NCBI GenBank assembly: GCA_022835495.1
Contig: BQOK01000001.1
Span: forward strand, 1,860,001 to 1,924,000
Length of the DNA: 64,000 bases
DNA from: Oscillospiraceae bacterium
Lineage (GTDB): Bacteria; Bacillota; Clostridia; Oscillospirales; Ruminococcaceae
Direction of reading: 5' to 3'
Shown: piece by piece, positions 1-7,462 of the stretch
Layout of the letters: every line of letters begins with the position of its first letter
Numbering within the stretch: the stretch's first letter is position 1
Program-made: the position numbers and the translations under genes
The notes under the pieces: generated by a model
Seen by the model: only the letters and a program-made list of their open reading frames with translations
What the model was told of the DNA's origin: nothing
Database searches by the model: none

Positions 1-657
1 ATGTATCTGGCCCATGATATTCGCACACCATTGACAACCGTGATCGGTTATCTGAGCCTGCTCCATGAGGCACCAGATATGCCCGAACTACAGAAAGAAA
101 AGTATGTCAAGGTTGCACTGGATAAGGCTGACCGGCTGGAAAAACTGCTAAATGAGCTTTTTGAAATTACCAAATACAATGCACACACTGTTTCATTAAA
201 GAAAGAAACCGTAGACCTGCATTGCCTGTTTGCACAGATAATAGATGAAATATACCCGTCTCTTTCTACAAACGGCAATACAATCACCATTACAGCGGAT
301 GATGATTTATCCGTAAATGCCGACCCGGAAAAACTGGCGCGGGTTTTTAGTAATCTCCTGAAAAATGCGGCAGCATACAGCTACCCACAGACAGAGATTA
401 CAATAGAAGCAAAGAAGCAGGGAGACTGTGTTCGGATTGTCTTTAAAAATCATGGAAAGACAATTCAACCGGAGCAGCTTGCAGGCATATTTGAAAAATT
501 CAACCGTCTGGACGAAGCCCGGCTTTCCGATACAGGAGGTGCAGGGCTGGGACTTTCGATTGCGGAAGAAATTATACATCTGCATAGTGGAACGATTACT
601 GTTACCAGTGAAAATGAGACGATTTCTTTTGTGGTCATACTCCCCGTTTCCGCTTAG
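1..657 (+). CDS. Sensor histidine kinase, VanS-like, C-terminal part (5' end outside window)
   Basis: Membrane two-component kinase catalytic portion. The H-box LAHDIRTPLTTVIGYL sits at residues 3-18 of the visible part, the N-box NLLKNAAAYS near 118-127 and the G-box GGAGLGLSIAEEI near 178-190, so the HisKA and HATPase_c domains are complete. No sensor or transmembrane segments are visible. The family normally has about 350-400 residues with N-terminal membrane helices, so the ATG at base 1 is almost certainly internal and the gene begins upstream. Similarity to VanS-type kinases is in the H-box region. It is followed by an ABC transporter behind a hairpin, so it probably controls that transporter together with a response regulator outside the window. 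The ligand is unknown. Confidence 0.88.
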   Translation: MYLAHDIRTPLTTVIGYLSLLHEAPDMPELQKEKYVKVALDKADRLEKLLNELFEITKYNAHTVSLKKETVDLHCLFAQIIDEIYPSLSTNGNTITITADDDLSVNADPEKLARVFSNLLKNAAAYSYPQTEITIEAKKQGDCVRIVFKNHGKTIQPEQLAGIFEKFNRLDEARLSDTGGAGLGLSIAEEIIHLHSGTITVTSENETISFVVILPVSA

Positions 658-719
658 GCAATTTGAAGTGAAATCTTAGGAATTACTTAGGAAATTTCGT
701 GTCCAATCTTTGAGATTGC

Positions 720-767
720 ACTGCCCTTGTCCGATACAATAGGTATTGAACAGGGGCAGTATTTTTG
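720..767 (+). terminator. Stem-loop with T-rich tail between kinase and ABC genes
   Basis: ACTGCCCTTGT (720-730) pairs with ACAGGGGCAGT (750-760) with one G-T pair, followed by ATTTTTG. It lies between the kinase stop and the ABC ATPase start, so it acts as an intrinsic terminator or attenuator separating the two units. Confidence 0.6.
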
Positions 768-789
768 TCTAAGCGAAAGGAGTAAACTT

Positions 790-1677
790 ATGGAATTAAA
801 AATGGAACACATAAGCAAGAAGTTTAAGGATAAGACCGCTGTTGATGATGTCAGTCTTACTCTGACAACCGGCGTATGGGGGCTGCTGGGTGCAAACGGA
901 GCGGGAAAGACCACCCTCATGCGTATGATTGCGGATATTATGACACCGAGCAGCGGAAACATCTATTTTGACGGAACCGACATTCACAAGATGGGAAAAG
1001 ACTACCGCAGCCTTTTCGGATTTTTGCCGCAGGATTTTGGATATTCCCGTGATTTTACCGTCAAAGATTATCTGGAATACATTGCTGCTCTGAAAGATGT
1101 ACCGGCTCGCGAAACGACTAAGAAGATTGACTATCTGCTGAATATCTTAACCCTTTCCGATGTGAAAAGGAAAAAGATTTCCAAGCTATCCGGTGGGATG
1201 AAGCGCCGTGTAGGGATTGCGCAGGCTATGTTGAATGACCCCAAAATCCTTGTGATGGATGAACCAACGGCCGGGCTTGATCCGGGAGAGCGGGTACGGT
1301 TCCGAAATTTTATCTCCGAGTTTTCCCATGACCGGATCGTATTGATCTCTACCCATATCGTTTCTGACATTGAGTATATCGCAACAAGAAATGCAATTAT
1401 GAAAGATGGAAAGATTATTGATGTGGGGACAACAGACGAACTTGTGAAACAAATTGAGGGAAAAGTCTGGACTTGTACCATACCAGATAGAGATTTGGGT
1501 CAGTATGAGATGCGTTTACGCATCATCAACCAGCGCGGAGAAGATAACAACCAAGTGTCTGTTCGGTATCTGTCTGATAAATCAGAAATTGAGGGATCTA
1601 CTACTATATCGCCGCGTCTTGAGGACTTGTATCTTTGGCTATTTCCGCAGGCGGACTATGAAAAGGAGGGAAATTGA
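790..1677 (+). CDS. ABC transporter ATP-binding protein, BcrA/CcmA-type
   Basis: Cytoplasmic ATPase of 295 residues that should power the permease encoded 1 bp downstream. Walker A is GANGAGKTT (about residues 35-43), the signature LSGGMKRRVGIAQAM (about 135-149) and Walker B ILVMDEPTAGLDP, followed by a switch histidine in STH. The start at 790 was chosen because AAAGGAG lies about 8 bases upstream; the longer frame from 727 starts inside the hairpin. The C-terminal 80 residues after the ATPase core are typical of drug- or peptide-exporting BcrA-like ATPases. The neighbouring VanS-like kinase suggests induction by a peptide or envelope-active compound. The substrate is inferred only. Confidence 0.9.
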   Translation: MELKMEHISKKFKDKTAVDDVSLTLTTGVWGLLGANGAGKTTLMRMIADIMTPSSGNIYFDGTDIHKMGKDYRSLFGFLPQDFGYSRDFTVKDYLEYIAALKDVPARETTKKIDYLLNILTLSDVKRKKISKLSGGMKRRVGIAQAMLNDPKILVMDEPTAGLDPGERVRFRNFISEFSHDRIVLISTHIVSDIEYIATRNAIMKDGKIIDVGTTDELVKQIEGKVWTCTIPDRDLGQYEMRLRIINQRGEDNNQVSVRYLSDKSEIEGSTTISPRLEDLYLWLFPQADYEKEGN

Positions 1678-1678
1678 T

Positions 1679-2917
1679 ATGCGTTTATTTCGATTAGAAG
1701 TAAAGCGAATTATGAAATCACGCCGTACTTTAATCCTGTTCACCGTTGCATTGCTAATGTCTATTGTAATGGCATATTTACCAATCAGTTTTGAATCTAT
1801 TAACCAACCAGGAGAAAATGGAGAAGTTATAGAATTAGATGGTATACCGGCAATTCAATTTAAGAAAGATTATTACGAGAAAACAGCAGGCGAAATTACT
1901 CCGCAAAAACTTGCGGAAGCCCTGCGGACCTATCAATCCTATGTAAAAGAATATGGGACGCTTGATGACGTTCCGCTGGACATATATATTGAAAACATTA
2001 TGGCCATCCGTCCTATGCTGAAAGGATTAACAGAAGCCTTTGCTGATTCTAAAACCGGTATGGCCGCAGACCTGATGGATATTAACCCCGATGAGGTTGA
2101 GCAAAGTTTTTATGAAAAATGTGCGTCTCATTTGAATGATATTATGAATTTGGAGCAAAAGGGACACTCCGCAGCGGCGCGGTTTTCTGCAACAAAATAT
2201 TCCAATGTGAATAAACCATTCCTGTTATATTCCGGCATGAGCAGAGATGCCTTTGACTATATAACATTGTATATTTTTATTTTATCTATTCTTTGTATAG
2301 CGATTGCAGCTCCGATTTTCGCAAATGAATATCAGACAGGCAGTGATAGTATTTTACGTTGTACGAAATATGGACGTATGAAATTAGCGATTACACGGAT
2401 TTTGACAGCTTGTTGTATTTTTATAGTAATTTTTGTTTTGGGAATGGTTATCCACTTATCTATTATAAACCTTGCATTTGGAACGGAATGCCTGAAAACC
2501 TCTTTTCAAATGTTGTTTTCAATCATAAACCTACCAAATATAACTTTAGGACAGCTCCAGATTATTTTAGTGTTGGCAGGGCTTCTTTCTGTATTAGCAA
2601 GCGTTAGTTGCACACTTTTTCTGTCCGCAAAGTGTAAAGACTCTTTAACGGTTTTACTAATTTCCATTGTGGTATTGTTTTTGCCTATGTTTACTTACAG
2701 TGCTTTTGGAGGTGCAACATGGCTTTCCACAATTTTGCCATCTTCAGGTATCGGTATGCAAAACAATTTTCTTTACCAGCTTTATAATTTCAATTTCCTT
2801 CATATTGGGGAAATGAGTTTTTGGACACCGCATGTCATTCTGATTACAGCGGCGATTGAAATGCCTGTTTTCCTGTTGTTGACGGTTCGCTCTTACTGCA
2901 AACATCAGACAGCATAA
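1679..2917 (+). CDS. ABC transporter permease, ABC-2 type
   Basis: Integral membrane partner of the upstream ATPase, 412 residues. One hydrophobic helix lies near residues 16-35, then a soluble extracytoplasmic stretch of about 160 residues (residues 40-195). A block of five or six membrane helices follows, from about residue 200 to the end. This is the layout of ABC-2 permeases of the bacitracin/lantibiotic export type. The start at 1679 is preceded by AAGGAGGG and lies 1 bp after the ATPase stop, so the two are translationally coupled. A longer frame from 1454 overlaps the ATPase gene and is not credible. The AT-rich composition differs from the GC-rich mobilization genes downstream, consistent with acquired cargo. 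Confidence 0.85.
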   Translation: MRLFRLEVKRIMKSRRTLILFTVALLMSIVMAYLPISFESINQPGENGEVIELDGIPAIQFKKDYYEKTAGEITPQKLAEALRTYQSYVKEYGTLDDVPLDIYIENIMAIRPMLKGLTEAFADSKTGMAADLMDINPDEVEQSFYEKCASHLNDIMNLEQKGHSAAARFSATKYSNVNKPFLLYSGMSRDAFDYITLYIFILSILCIAIAAPIFANEYQTGSDSILRCTKYGRMKLAITRILTACCIFIVIFVLGMVIHLSIINLAFGTECLKTSFQMLFSIINLPNITLGQLQIILVLAGLLSVLASVSCTLFLSAKCKDSLTVLLISIVVLFLPMFTYSAFGGATWLSTILPSSGIGMQNNFLYQLYNFNFLHIGEMSFWTPHVILITAAIEMPVFLLLTVRSYCKHQTA

Positions 2918-3050
2918 AAGGTGAAAAAAGACCAAGCAAGAAAAATAGTAATCCATCTATGAAAAGCAAAGATTGACCATTCTGCCGGACGACGGCAAAA
3001 GAAAAAAGCCGTCGCACAGCAGAAGTATTTTCACGCGCCTACACATTTTT

Positions 3051-3090
3051 ACGGCGGCTTTGAGAAAAATCAAGGCCGCCGTTTCTTTTC
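3051..3090 (+). terminator. Intrinsic terminator after the ABC transporter
   Basis: ACGGCGGCTTTGA (3051-3063) pairs with TCAAGGCCGCCGT (3070-3082) with one G-T pair, followed by TTCTTTTCC. A smaller GACGGC/GCCGTC inverted repeat precedes it at about 2991-3013. The rest of 2918-3388 holds only the possible 37-codon frame at 3146 and a GTTCAGA/TTCTGAAC hairpin just before 3389. Confidence 0.7.
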
Positions 3091-3145
3091 CCCTCAAATG
3101 GAATGACGCGCTGGCAGCTTCGGCGGCTTACAGGAGGGAGCCGAC

Positions 3146-3259
3146 ATGATACGATCTGAGCGCCGACAAATTCTGACGGGATTTTTACCACCGTCAAAAA
3201 AATCCAGACCGCTCATTGGGAGCAGTCTATCGGCGATTGCGAAAATCGTCGCTTTTTAG
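3146..3259 (+). CDS. Possible 37-residue leader peptide
   Basis: A short frame starts with ATG at 3146, with an excellent ribosome binding site (AGGAGGGA) 7 bases upstream, and ends with TAG at 3259. The product begins MIRSERRQILTGF and is basic. It lies in the otherwise gene-free stretch between the ABC operon and the sigma-like genes. No function is recognised. It may be a leader peptide or a remnant of a longer gene, and only the ribosome binding site and position support it. Confidence 0.35.
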   Translation: MIRSERRQILTGFLPPSKKSRPLIGSSLSAIAKIVAF

Positions 3260-3388
3260 TTGAATATTTTGTTTATCGCGCTCGAATAGCTTCATGCTGT
3301 CCGGGCGTTTTTCTATCTTCTCCCCGGTGTCGCTCCCCGCCTGCCCCGTTCAGATTTTTCCAAAAAATTCTGAACGGAGGAAAGGCAG

Positions 3389-3802
3389 ATGGAAGTCACC
3401 ATCAATTATAACGGACAAGCCCTGTCTGTGGAAGTTACGGTTGAAGTTTACGAATACCTTGACCGCGCCGACCACAAGACGGAAAACCTTGCACATGAGC
3501 AGCGGCGGCATTGGGACGGACGGGAGTTTGACGAGTACATAGCTTTTACCGAGGGCGTGGGCGCTTATAGTGAAACGCCGGAGGACTATCTTTGCAGGAA
3601 AGAAACGCTCCATGAATTGCTTGCGGTTCTGGACGGCTGCACCGAGGCGCAACGCCGCCGGTTCCTGCTCTATGCGCTGGACGGATTGAGTTATGCGGAG
3701 ATCGCCGCCCTATGCGGCTGCTCCAAGACTTCGGTTTTCGAGAGCATTGAAGCGGTCGGGAAAAAAATGAAAAAATATTTTGCCGACCACCCTAACGATT
3801 GA
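3389..3802 (+). CDS. Sigma-70 region 4-like regulator (ECF-type), 137 aa
   Basis: Small DNA-binding protein whose C-terminal third reads as sigma region 4: LLYALDGLSYAEIAALCG, then CSKTSVFESIEAVGKKMKKYF, a helix-turn-helix. No convincing region 2 is present, so it may act as a stand-alone regulator rather than a full sigma factor. The start has AACGGAGGAAAGG just upstream. It is the first of two tandem region 4-like genes in element A, a pairing common at the head of mobilization modules in clostridial transposons. It probably regulates the genes downstream, but no target site is visible. Confidence 0.75.
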   Translation: MEVTINYNGQALSVEVTVEVYEYLDRADHKTENLAHEQRRHWDGREFDEYIAFTEGVGAYSETPEDYLCRKETLHELLAVLDGCTEAQRRRFLLYALDGLSYAEIAALCGCSKTSVFESIEAVGKKMKKYFADHPND

Positions 3803-3853
3803 CCTGTTTTCTGGCTACCCAGTGAGAGGAACTTTTCTCTCAACACATTACCG

Positions 3854-3888
3854 GAGAGGACAAGCAGTTTGAAGCTGCCTGTCCTCTC
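3854..3888 (+). promoter_or_regulatory. Strong hairpin upstream of second sigma-like gene
   Basis: GAGAGGACA (3854-3862) pairs with TGTCCTCTC (3880-3888), with an inner GCAG/CTGC stem. No long T-tract follows, and the ribosome binding site TAGGAGG of the gene at 3910 lies directly downstream. It could be an mRNA-stabilising or attenuating structure between the two regulators. Confidence 0.5.
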
Positions 3889-3909
3889 TGCATTTAGGAG
3901 GATAAGCCC

Positions 3910-4377
3910 ATGAAAACAATCAATCTGCGGAACTATTACTATCCTTGCTACAAGGAGGATGTGCTTGTGGAGGTCAGCGATGAAGTGGCCGAGGCCCTGT
4001 TGCTCATGCTCCGGGAAGAAAACAACCGCCGCCGCAAAATCTATTACCATAAGGCGTACTTCTCCCTTGACCGGGAGGACGGGATTGAAAACGCCGCGCT
4101 GTGCGGATTTGAAAAATCACCGGAGGATATTTTCATGGAGCAGGAGGAAGAACGGTTTTTTTTGCTGACGCTGGAACGGCTGGACGAGGCGCTTTCCCAT
4201 CTTACACCGGCACAGGAGCGGCGAATCCGCGCCCGCTATCTGGAGGGGAGGAAAACAAAGGACATCGCGGACGCCGAGGGCGTGAGTATCCATGTGATCT
4301 ATGAATCTTTGCAGAGAGGATTAAAAAGCCTGCAATGCTATTTTGCAAAAAAGAAATGGAGGGAATTTGAAGAATGA
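3910..4377 (+). CDS. Sigma-70-like regulator, 155 aa
   Basis: Second region 4-like protein. The N-terminal half is acidic and tyrosine-rich, with no recognised fold. The C-terminal half (about residues 85-150) contains LSHLTPAQERRIRARYLEG, KTKDIADAEGVSIHVIYESL and a basic end, the helix-turn-helix of sigma region 4. The start follows TAGGAGGATAAGCCC. Its stop overlaps the start of the next gene by 4 bases (ATGA), placing it in one operon with the genes up to the relaxase region. It is likely a transposon-borne regulator of the mobilization genes; the direct target is unknown. Confidence 0.75.
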   Translation: MKTINLRNYYYPCYKEDVLVEVSDEVAEALLLMLREENNRRRKIYYHKAYFSLDREDGIENAALCGFEKSPEDIFMEQEEERFFLLTLERLDEALSHLTPAQERRIRARYLEGRKTKDIADAEGVSIHVIYESLQRGLKSLQCYFAKKKWREFEE

Positions 4378-4895
4378 GATTTACCCAGAGCGAATTGGAA
4401 CTGATCTACCAGTACGCCATGCCAGGGGGCAAGGACGCAACCCTGACCGAATTGCGGGCTGTCCGGCGGGCGGTGAAAGAGCCGCTGACAAAAGCCATTG
4501 TGGAGAATACCATTGACAAGCTGCTGGAAGTGCCGGAACCGGAGTGCAGCCGGTTCATTGCCGACACAAAAGCCCGGTTTTTGGAGCAGCGCGACCAATC
4601 CATCCGTGACCGGCTGGCCGCCGCCAGAGCGCAGGAGCCGCCCATGCTGGGGCATGACCTGTTCGGGCTGGAACGGTACTCTCCCCATACCCGCCACATG
4701 GTTGTCGTGGACATCCTAACCTCTGACAGCCCGGTGGGATTCCCCGGCGAGCGTTACCGCTTCTTTCTCTCTGACGAGGGTTACAAGAACGCGAAGAAAA
4801 GCGCGGAGCGAGGAGAAATCAAAATCCGCAGCCATGCCGCTGTCGGTATCGGGCGGCTTTACCATGACAAGAAGCTGACTGGCCCGGAGCGGTGA
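4374..4895 (+). CDS. Conserved transposon protein of unknown function, 173 aa
   Basis: Soluble, mixed-charge protein with no membrane segment or catalytic motif that I recognise. The N-terminal third looks alpha-helical (LTELRAVRRAVKEPLTKAIVENT); the C-terminal half is rich in aromatic and basic residues (ERYRFFLSDEGYKNAKKSAERG). It starts on the ATGA overlapping the upstream sigma-like gene and is followed 11 bases later by the DUF3847-like gene, so it belongs to the mobilization operon. The function is not known. Confidence 0.65.
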   Translation: MRFTQSELELIYQYAMPGGKDATLTELRAVRRAVKEPLTKAIVENTIDKLLEVPEPECSRFIADTKARFLEQRDQSIRDRLAAARAQEPPMLGHDLFGLERYSPHTRHMVVVDILTSDSPVGFPGERYRFFLSDEGYKNAKKSAERGEIKIRSHAAVGIGRLYHDKKLTGPER

Positions 4896-4906
4896 AAGGA
4901 GACGCT

Positions 4907-5188
4907 ATGAAAGAACTGGAAAAAATACAGGCAAAGCAACAGAAAGTACAGAATGAAATCCGTCAGTTGGAGAACCGGCAGAAGATTCTCTTAAACCGCC
5001 AGAGTGACGCAGAGCGCAGGGCGAGGACGCGCCGCCTGATCGAGCATGGGGCGATTTTAGAGAGCGTCTTTCCTGCTATTTCTGCCATGACCGGCGAGGA
5101 AGTCAAAGCGTTTCTGCTGACTGTCTCTCATTTGCCGGGAGTGCCGGAGCTTACGCAGGACAAGCCTGAAAGCCCCGGTACGGAGTAA
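4907..5188 (+). CDS. DUF3847-like small coiled-coil protein
   Basis: 93-residue protein. Residues 1-45 form a clear amphipathic coiled coil (KELEKIQAKQQKVQNEIRQL, then a KILLNRQ/AERRARTRR basic patch), followed by a short globular tail. This matches the DUF3847 family, found beside MobA/MobL relaxases in Firmicute elements. The ATG at 4907 was preferred over the GTG at 4892 because GAAAGGAG lies 5-6 bases before it. It sits immediately before the palindrome-rich region and the relaxase gene, so an accessory relaxosome role is plausible but inferred. Confidence 0.7.
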   Translation: MKELEKIQAKQQKVQNEIRQLENRQKILLNRQSDAERRARTRRLIEHGAILESVFPAISAMTGEEVKAFLLTVSHLPGVPELTQDKPESPGTE

Positions 5189-5383
5189 CTATGGAATTTC
5201 CAACGGCGCACTTATGCACCGTTACCGGTGCTGTGCGCCCTGCCGGGGGCTGTTGCGCTCTCCGAGCGCGATGGGGAGCTACTCTCCCCAAACCCCTTGT
5301 GCGCCCCGCGCAGCATGACACCCGCCCTGCGGCTGTCATGCTCCAGGTCGCCAATATATCCCACCCGAAAGGAGGCTGTACCA
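5189..5383 (+). other. Candidate oriT of element A: four palindromes upstream of the relaxase
   Basis: Four inverted repeats occur in 140 bp. GCGCAC/GTGCGC spans 5206-5238 and has an inner GCACCG/CGGTGC. GCGCTC/GAGCGC spans 5255-5269. TGGGGAG/CTCCCCA spans 5272-5290. AGCATGACA/TGTCATGCT spans 5312-5342. The region lies directly upstream of the MobA/MobL relaxase, where MOBQ origins of transfer are usually found. A 104-codon frame crosses it but runs into the relaxase out of frame and is not convincing. The nick site is not identifiable by eye. Confidence 0.5.
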
Positions 5384-6820
5384 ATGGATTTCTGCCATTT
5401 TCCCGTCAAGATCGTGAAGCGCAGCAAGGGCCGGTCTGCCGTAGAAGCTGCCGCTTACCGGAGCGGGACGAAACTGACAAACGAATGGGACGGGCAGACC
5501 CATGACTATACCCGGAAACGTGGCGTTGTCCATACGGAGATCATGCTGCCGCCCCATGCCCCGCCGGAATTTTCTGACCGCGCTACTCTCTGGAACAGCG
5601 TGGAGCAGATTGAAAAAGCAAAGGACAGTCAGCTTGCCCGCGACATTGAGGCGGCCCTGCCCCGCGAATTATCCAGAGAACAGCAGCTTGCCCTTATCCG
5701 CTCTTTTGTGAAAGACAACTTTGTGGACAAGGGGATGTGCGCCGATTTTGCGCTCCATGATAAGGGGAACGGCAATCCCCATGTCCATATCCTGCTGACG
5801 GTGCGCCCGCTGAAAGAATCCGGCCAGTGGGGAGCCAAGTGCCGCAAGGTTTACGATCTGGACGAGCGGGGCCAGCGAATCCCGGACGGGAAAGGCGGCT
5901 GGAAGAACCACCGGGAAGATACGACTGACTGGAACGACAAAGGGAACGTGGAACTGTGGCGCAAGGCGTGGGCGGACTATGTGAACCGGGCGCAGGCGGC
6001 TATCGGCCTGTCAGACCGGATCGACCACCGCAGCTATAAGCGCCAGGGCATTGACAAGATCCCCTCTGTCCATCTGGGCGTTGCCGCTTTCCAAATGGAG
6101 AAGCGCGGTATCAAAACCCGCAAGGGTGACCTGAACCGCCAGATCGCCGCCGACAATAAGCTGCTGAAAGAGATCAAGGCCCGCATTACCCGGCTTTACA
6201 ACTGGTCTAAGGAAGAAGCTGCCAAGCCGCAGGCGGAGCAACCCGCCATGTCGCAGCTATGGGCGGCACAGCAGGAAATGAGCGGCCAGCCCCGTTCCAG
6301 CTATGGCAGGGTGAAGAAGTTGCAGGAGCAGGCGGCGCTTTTCAATCTGCTGAACGCCAACGGCATTACCACCATGCAGGAGCTTTTTGAAAAAGTCTCC
6401 GGCATGAATAAAGCCTATTATGATCTGCGCGGCGAGATCGTCAGCGGGGAGCGCCAGATCAAAAAGCTGGAAGAACGGATTGCCATGTATGAGCAATACG
6501 AGAAGCACAAAGAAATCTGCCGCCAGCTTAAAAAAGTGAAGCCGGAAAAGCGGGAGCAATTCCGGGAGCAGCACTATACGGAGGTTGCCCTTTATGAAGC
6601 CGCCGCCCGGTATCTGGATGAACTGAAAGCTGCCGGGGAGCCGATCAAGCCGAAAAGCTGGCGGCGGGAGGTAGACACCCTGACCGCTAAGAAGAACTTG
6701 CAATATCAGGAAATGCGAGCCATGCGGGAAGAACTCAAAGCTGTGGAAAAATTGAAAAAGACCGCTGAACAGCTTGCCAAGAATGAGCCGACAAGGAAAA
6801 AGGAGGAACTCGAACTATGA
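5384..6820 (+). CDS. MobA/MobL-type relaxase (MOBQ)
   Basis: Cytoplasmic strand-transferase expected to nick element A's oriT and pilot the strand through a helper T4SS. The N-terminus shows CHFPVKIVKRSKGRSAVEAAAYRSG (motif I zone; the catalytic Tyr is probably Y23 in AAYRSG). The metal-binding histidine motif is GNPHVHILLTVRP (about residues 130-142), typical of MobA/MobL. Residues 300-470 are charged helical or coiled-coil sequence. The start at 5384 has GAAAGGAGG 6-7 bases upstream; the longer frame from 5228 crosses the oriT-like palindromes. The length of 478 residues fits the family. The stop overlaps the next small gene by 4 bases. No primase or helicase domain is present. Confidence 0.9.
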   Translation: MDFCHFPVKIVKRSKGRSAVEAAAYRSGTKLTNEWDGQTHDYTRKRGVVHTEIMLPPHAPPEFSDRATLWNSVEQIEKAKDSQLARDIEAALPRELSREQQLALIRSFVKDNFVDKGMCADFALHDKGNGNPHVHILLTVRPLKESGQWGAKCRKVYDLDERGQRIPDGKGGWKNHREDTTDWNDKGNVELWRKAWADYVNRAQAAIGLSDRIDHRSYKRQGIDKIPSVHLGVAAFQMEKRGIKTRKGDLNRQIAADNKLLKEIKARITRLYNWSKEEAAKPQAEQPAMSQLWAAQQEMSGQPRSSYGRVKKLQEQAALFNLLNANGITTMQELFEKVSGMNKAYYDLRGEIVSGERQIKKLEERIAMYEQYEKHKEICRQLKKVKPEKREQFREQHYTEVALYEAAARYLDELKAAGEPIKPKSWRREVDTLTAKKNLQYQEMRAMREELKAVEKLKKTAEQLAKNEPTRKKEELEL

Positions 6821-6972
6821 CAATGACCGAAATCGTTGTGACTATCACCATCACACTTCCAGAGCCGGAGCCGCCCGCGCCGGACGGAACAGAAATGCCG
6901 GAGCCGCTTCTTACCAGGGAGCAGCCGCCTGTGTGCCGCTGCCATGTGCGCTATGGAACGAAAGCGGCATGA
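6817..6972 (+). CDS. Small proline-rich protein, 51 aa
   Basis: A frame starting on the ATGA that overlaps the relaxase stop, behind AAAGGAGGA. The product has an N-terminal beta-like stretch (MTMTEIVVTITITLP), a Pro/Glu-rich middle and a Cys-containing end (PPVCRCHVRYG). It overlaps the start of the Cys-rich VLP gene by 29 bases. The coupling and good ribosome binding site support translation. No function is known. Confidence 0.5.
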   Translation: MTMTEIVVTITITLPEPEPPAPDGTEMPEPLLTREQPPVCRCHVRYGTKAA

Positions 6973-7351
6973 ATCCATTCCCGTCATGGACTACCGGCAA
7001 TACCGGCGCGCGCGGCGGCTGGTGCATGAGTGCTGTAATTATGACGGTGGCAACTGTATTGCATTAGACGATGGAGAGGAATGTGTCTGTGTCCAGAGCA
7101 TTTCCTACTCCCTGCTGTGCCGGTGGTTCCGGGCGGCGGTACTGCCGCTGGACAAGGAACTGGAAACTGCCCTGCTTTACCGGCTGGACGCGAAGCGGTG
7201 TGCCGTATGCGGGGCGTTGTTCCGGCCCGGTTCCAACCGCGCCAAATACTGCCCGGACTGCGCCGTTACCATGAAACGGATCAGGGCCGCCGCGCGCAAG
7301 CGGAAACAAAGGGCGAAATGTCACGCTTTAGGGGCTGAAAAAGCCTTGTAA
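6944..7351 (+). CDS. Cysteine-rich VLP-type protein
   Basis: 135-residue protein with many cysteines (HECCNYDGGNC, EECVCVQS, CAVCGALFRPG, YCPDCAV) followed by a basic tail (RIRAAARKRKQRAK). The spacing suggests two zinc-binding sites, and the basic end suggests nucleic-acid contact. It matches the Cys_rich_VLP family encoded next to relaxase and replication genes in Firmicute transposons. The ATG at 6944 was chosen; an internal ATG three codons later is equally possible. The role is unknown. Confidence 0.75.
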   Translation: MCAMERKRHESIPVMDYRQYRRARRLVHECCNYDGGNCIALDDGEECVCVQSISYSLLCRWFRAAVLPLDKELETALLYRLDAKRCAVCGALFRPGSNRAKYCPDCAVTMKRIRAAARKRKQRAKCHALGAEKAL

Positions 7352-7462
7352 ATCAAGCACTTTTCCGAGGGTGTCAAAGGGTGCATGATACATTTATCCT
7401 TTTACCCCCAAAACAGCCCTGAAAAGGCGTACAGGCCCCATGACAGACCAAAGGAGCAACCT

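Noticed and set aside
2359-2607. 82-codon frame inside the ABC permease gene
   Set aside because: Shadow frame; the permease reading has continuous membrane helices across it.
5191-5505. 104-codon frame across the palindromes before the MobA/MobL relaxase
   Set aside because: It overlaps the relaxase start out of frame, and its composition follows the inverted repeats; oriT is the better explanation.
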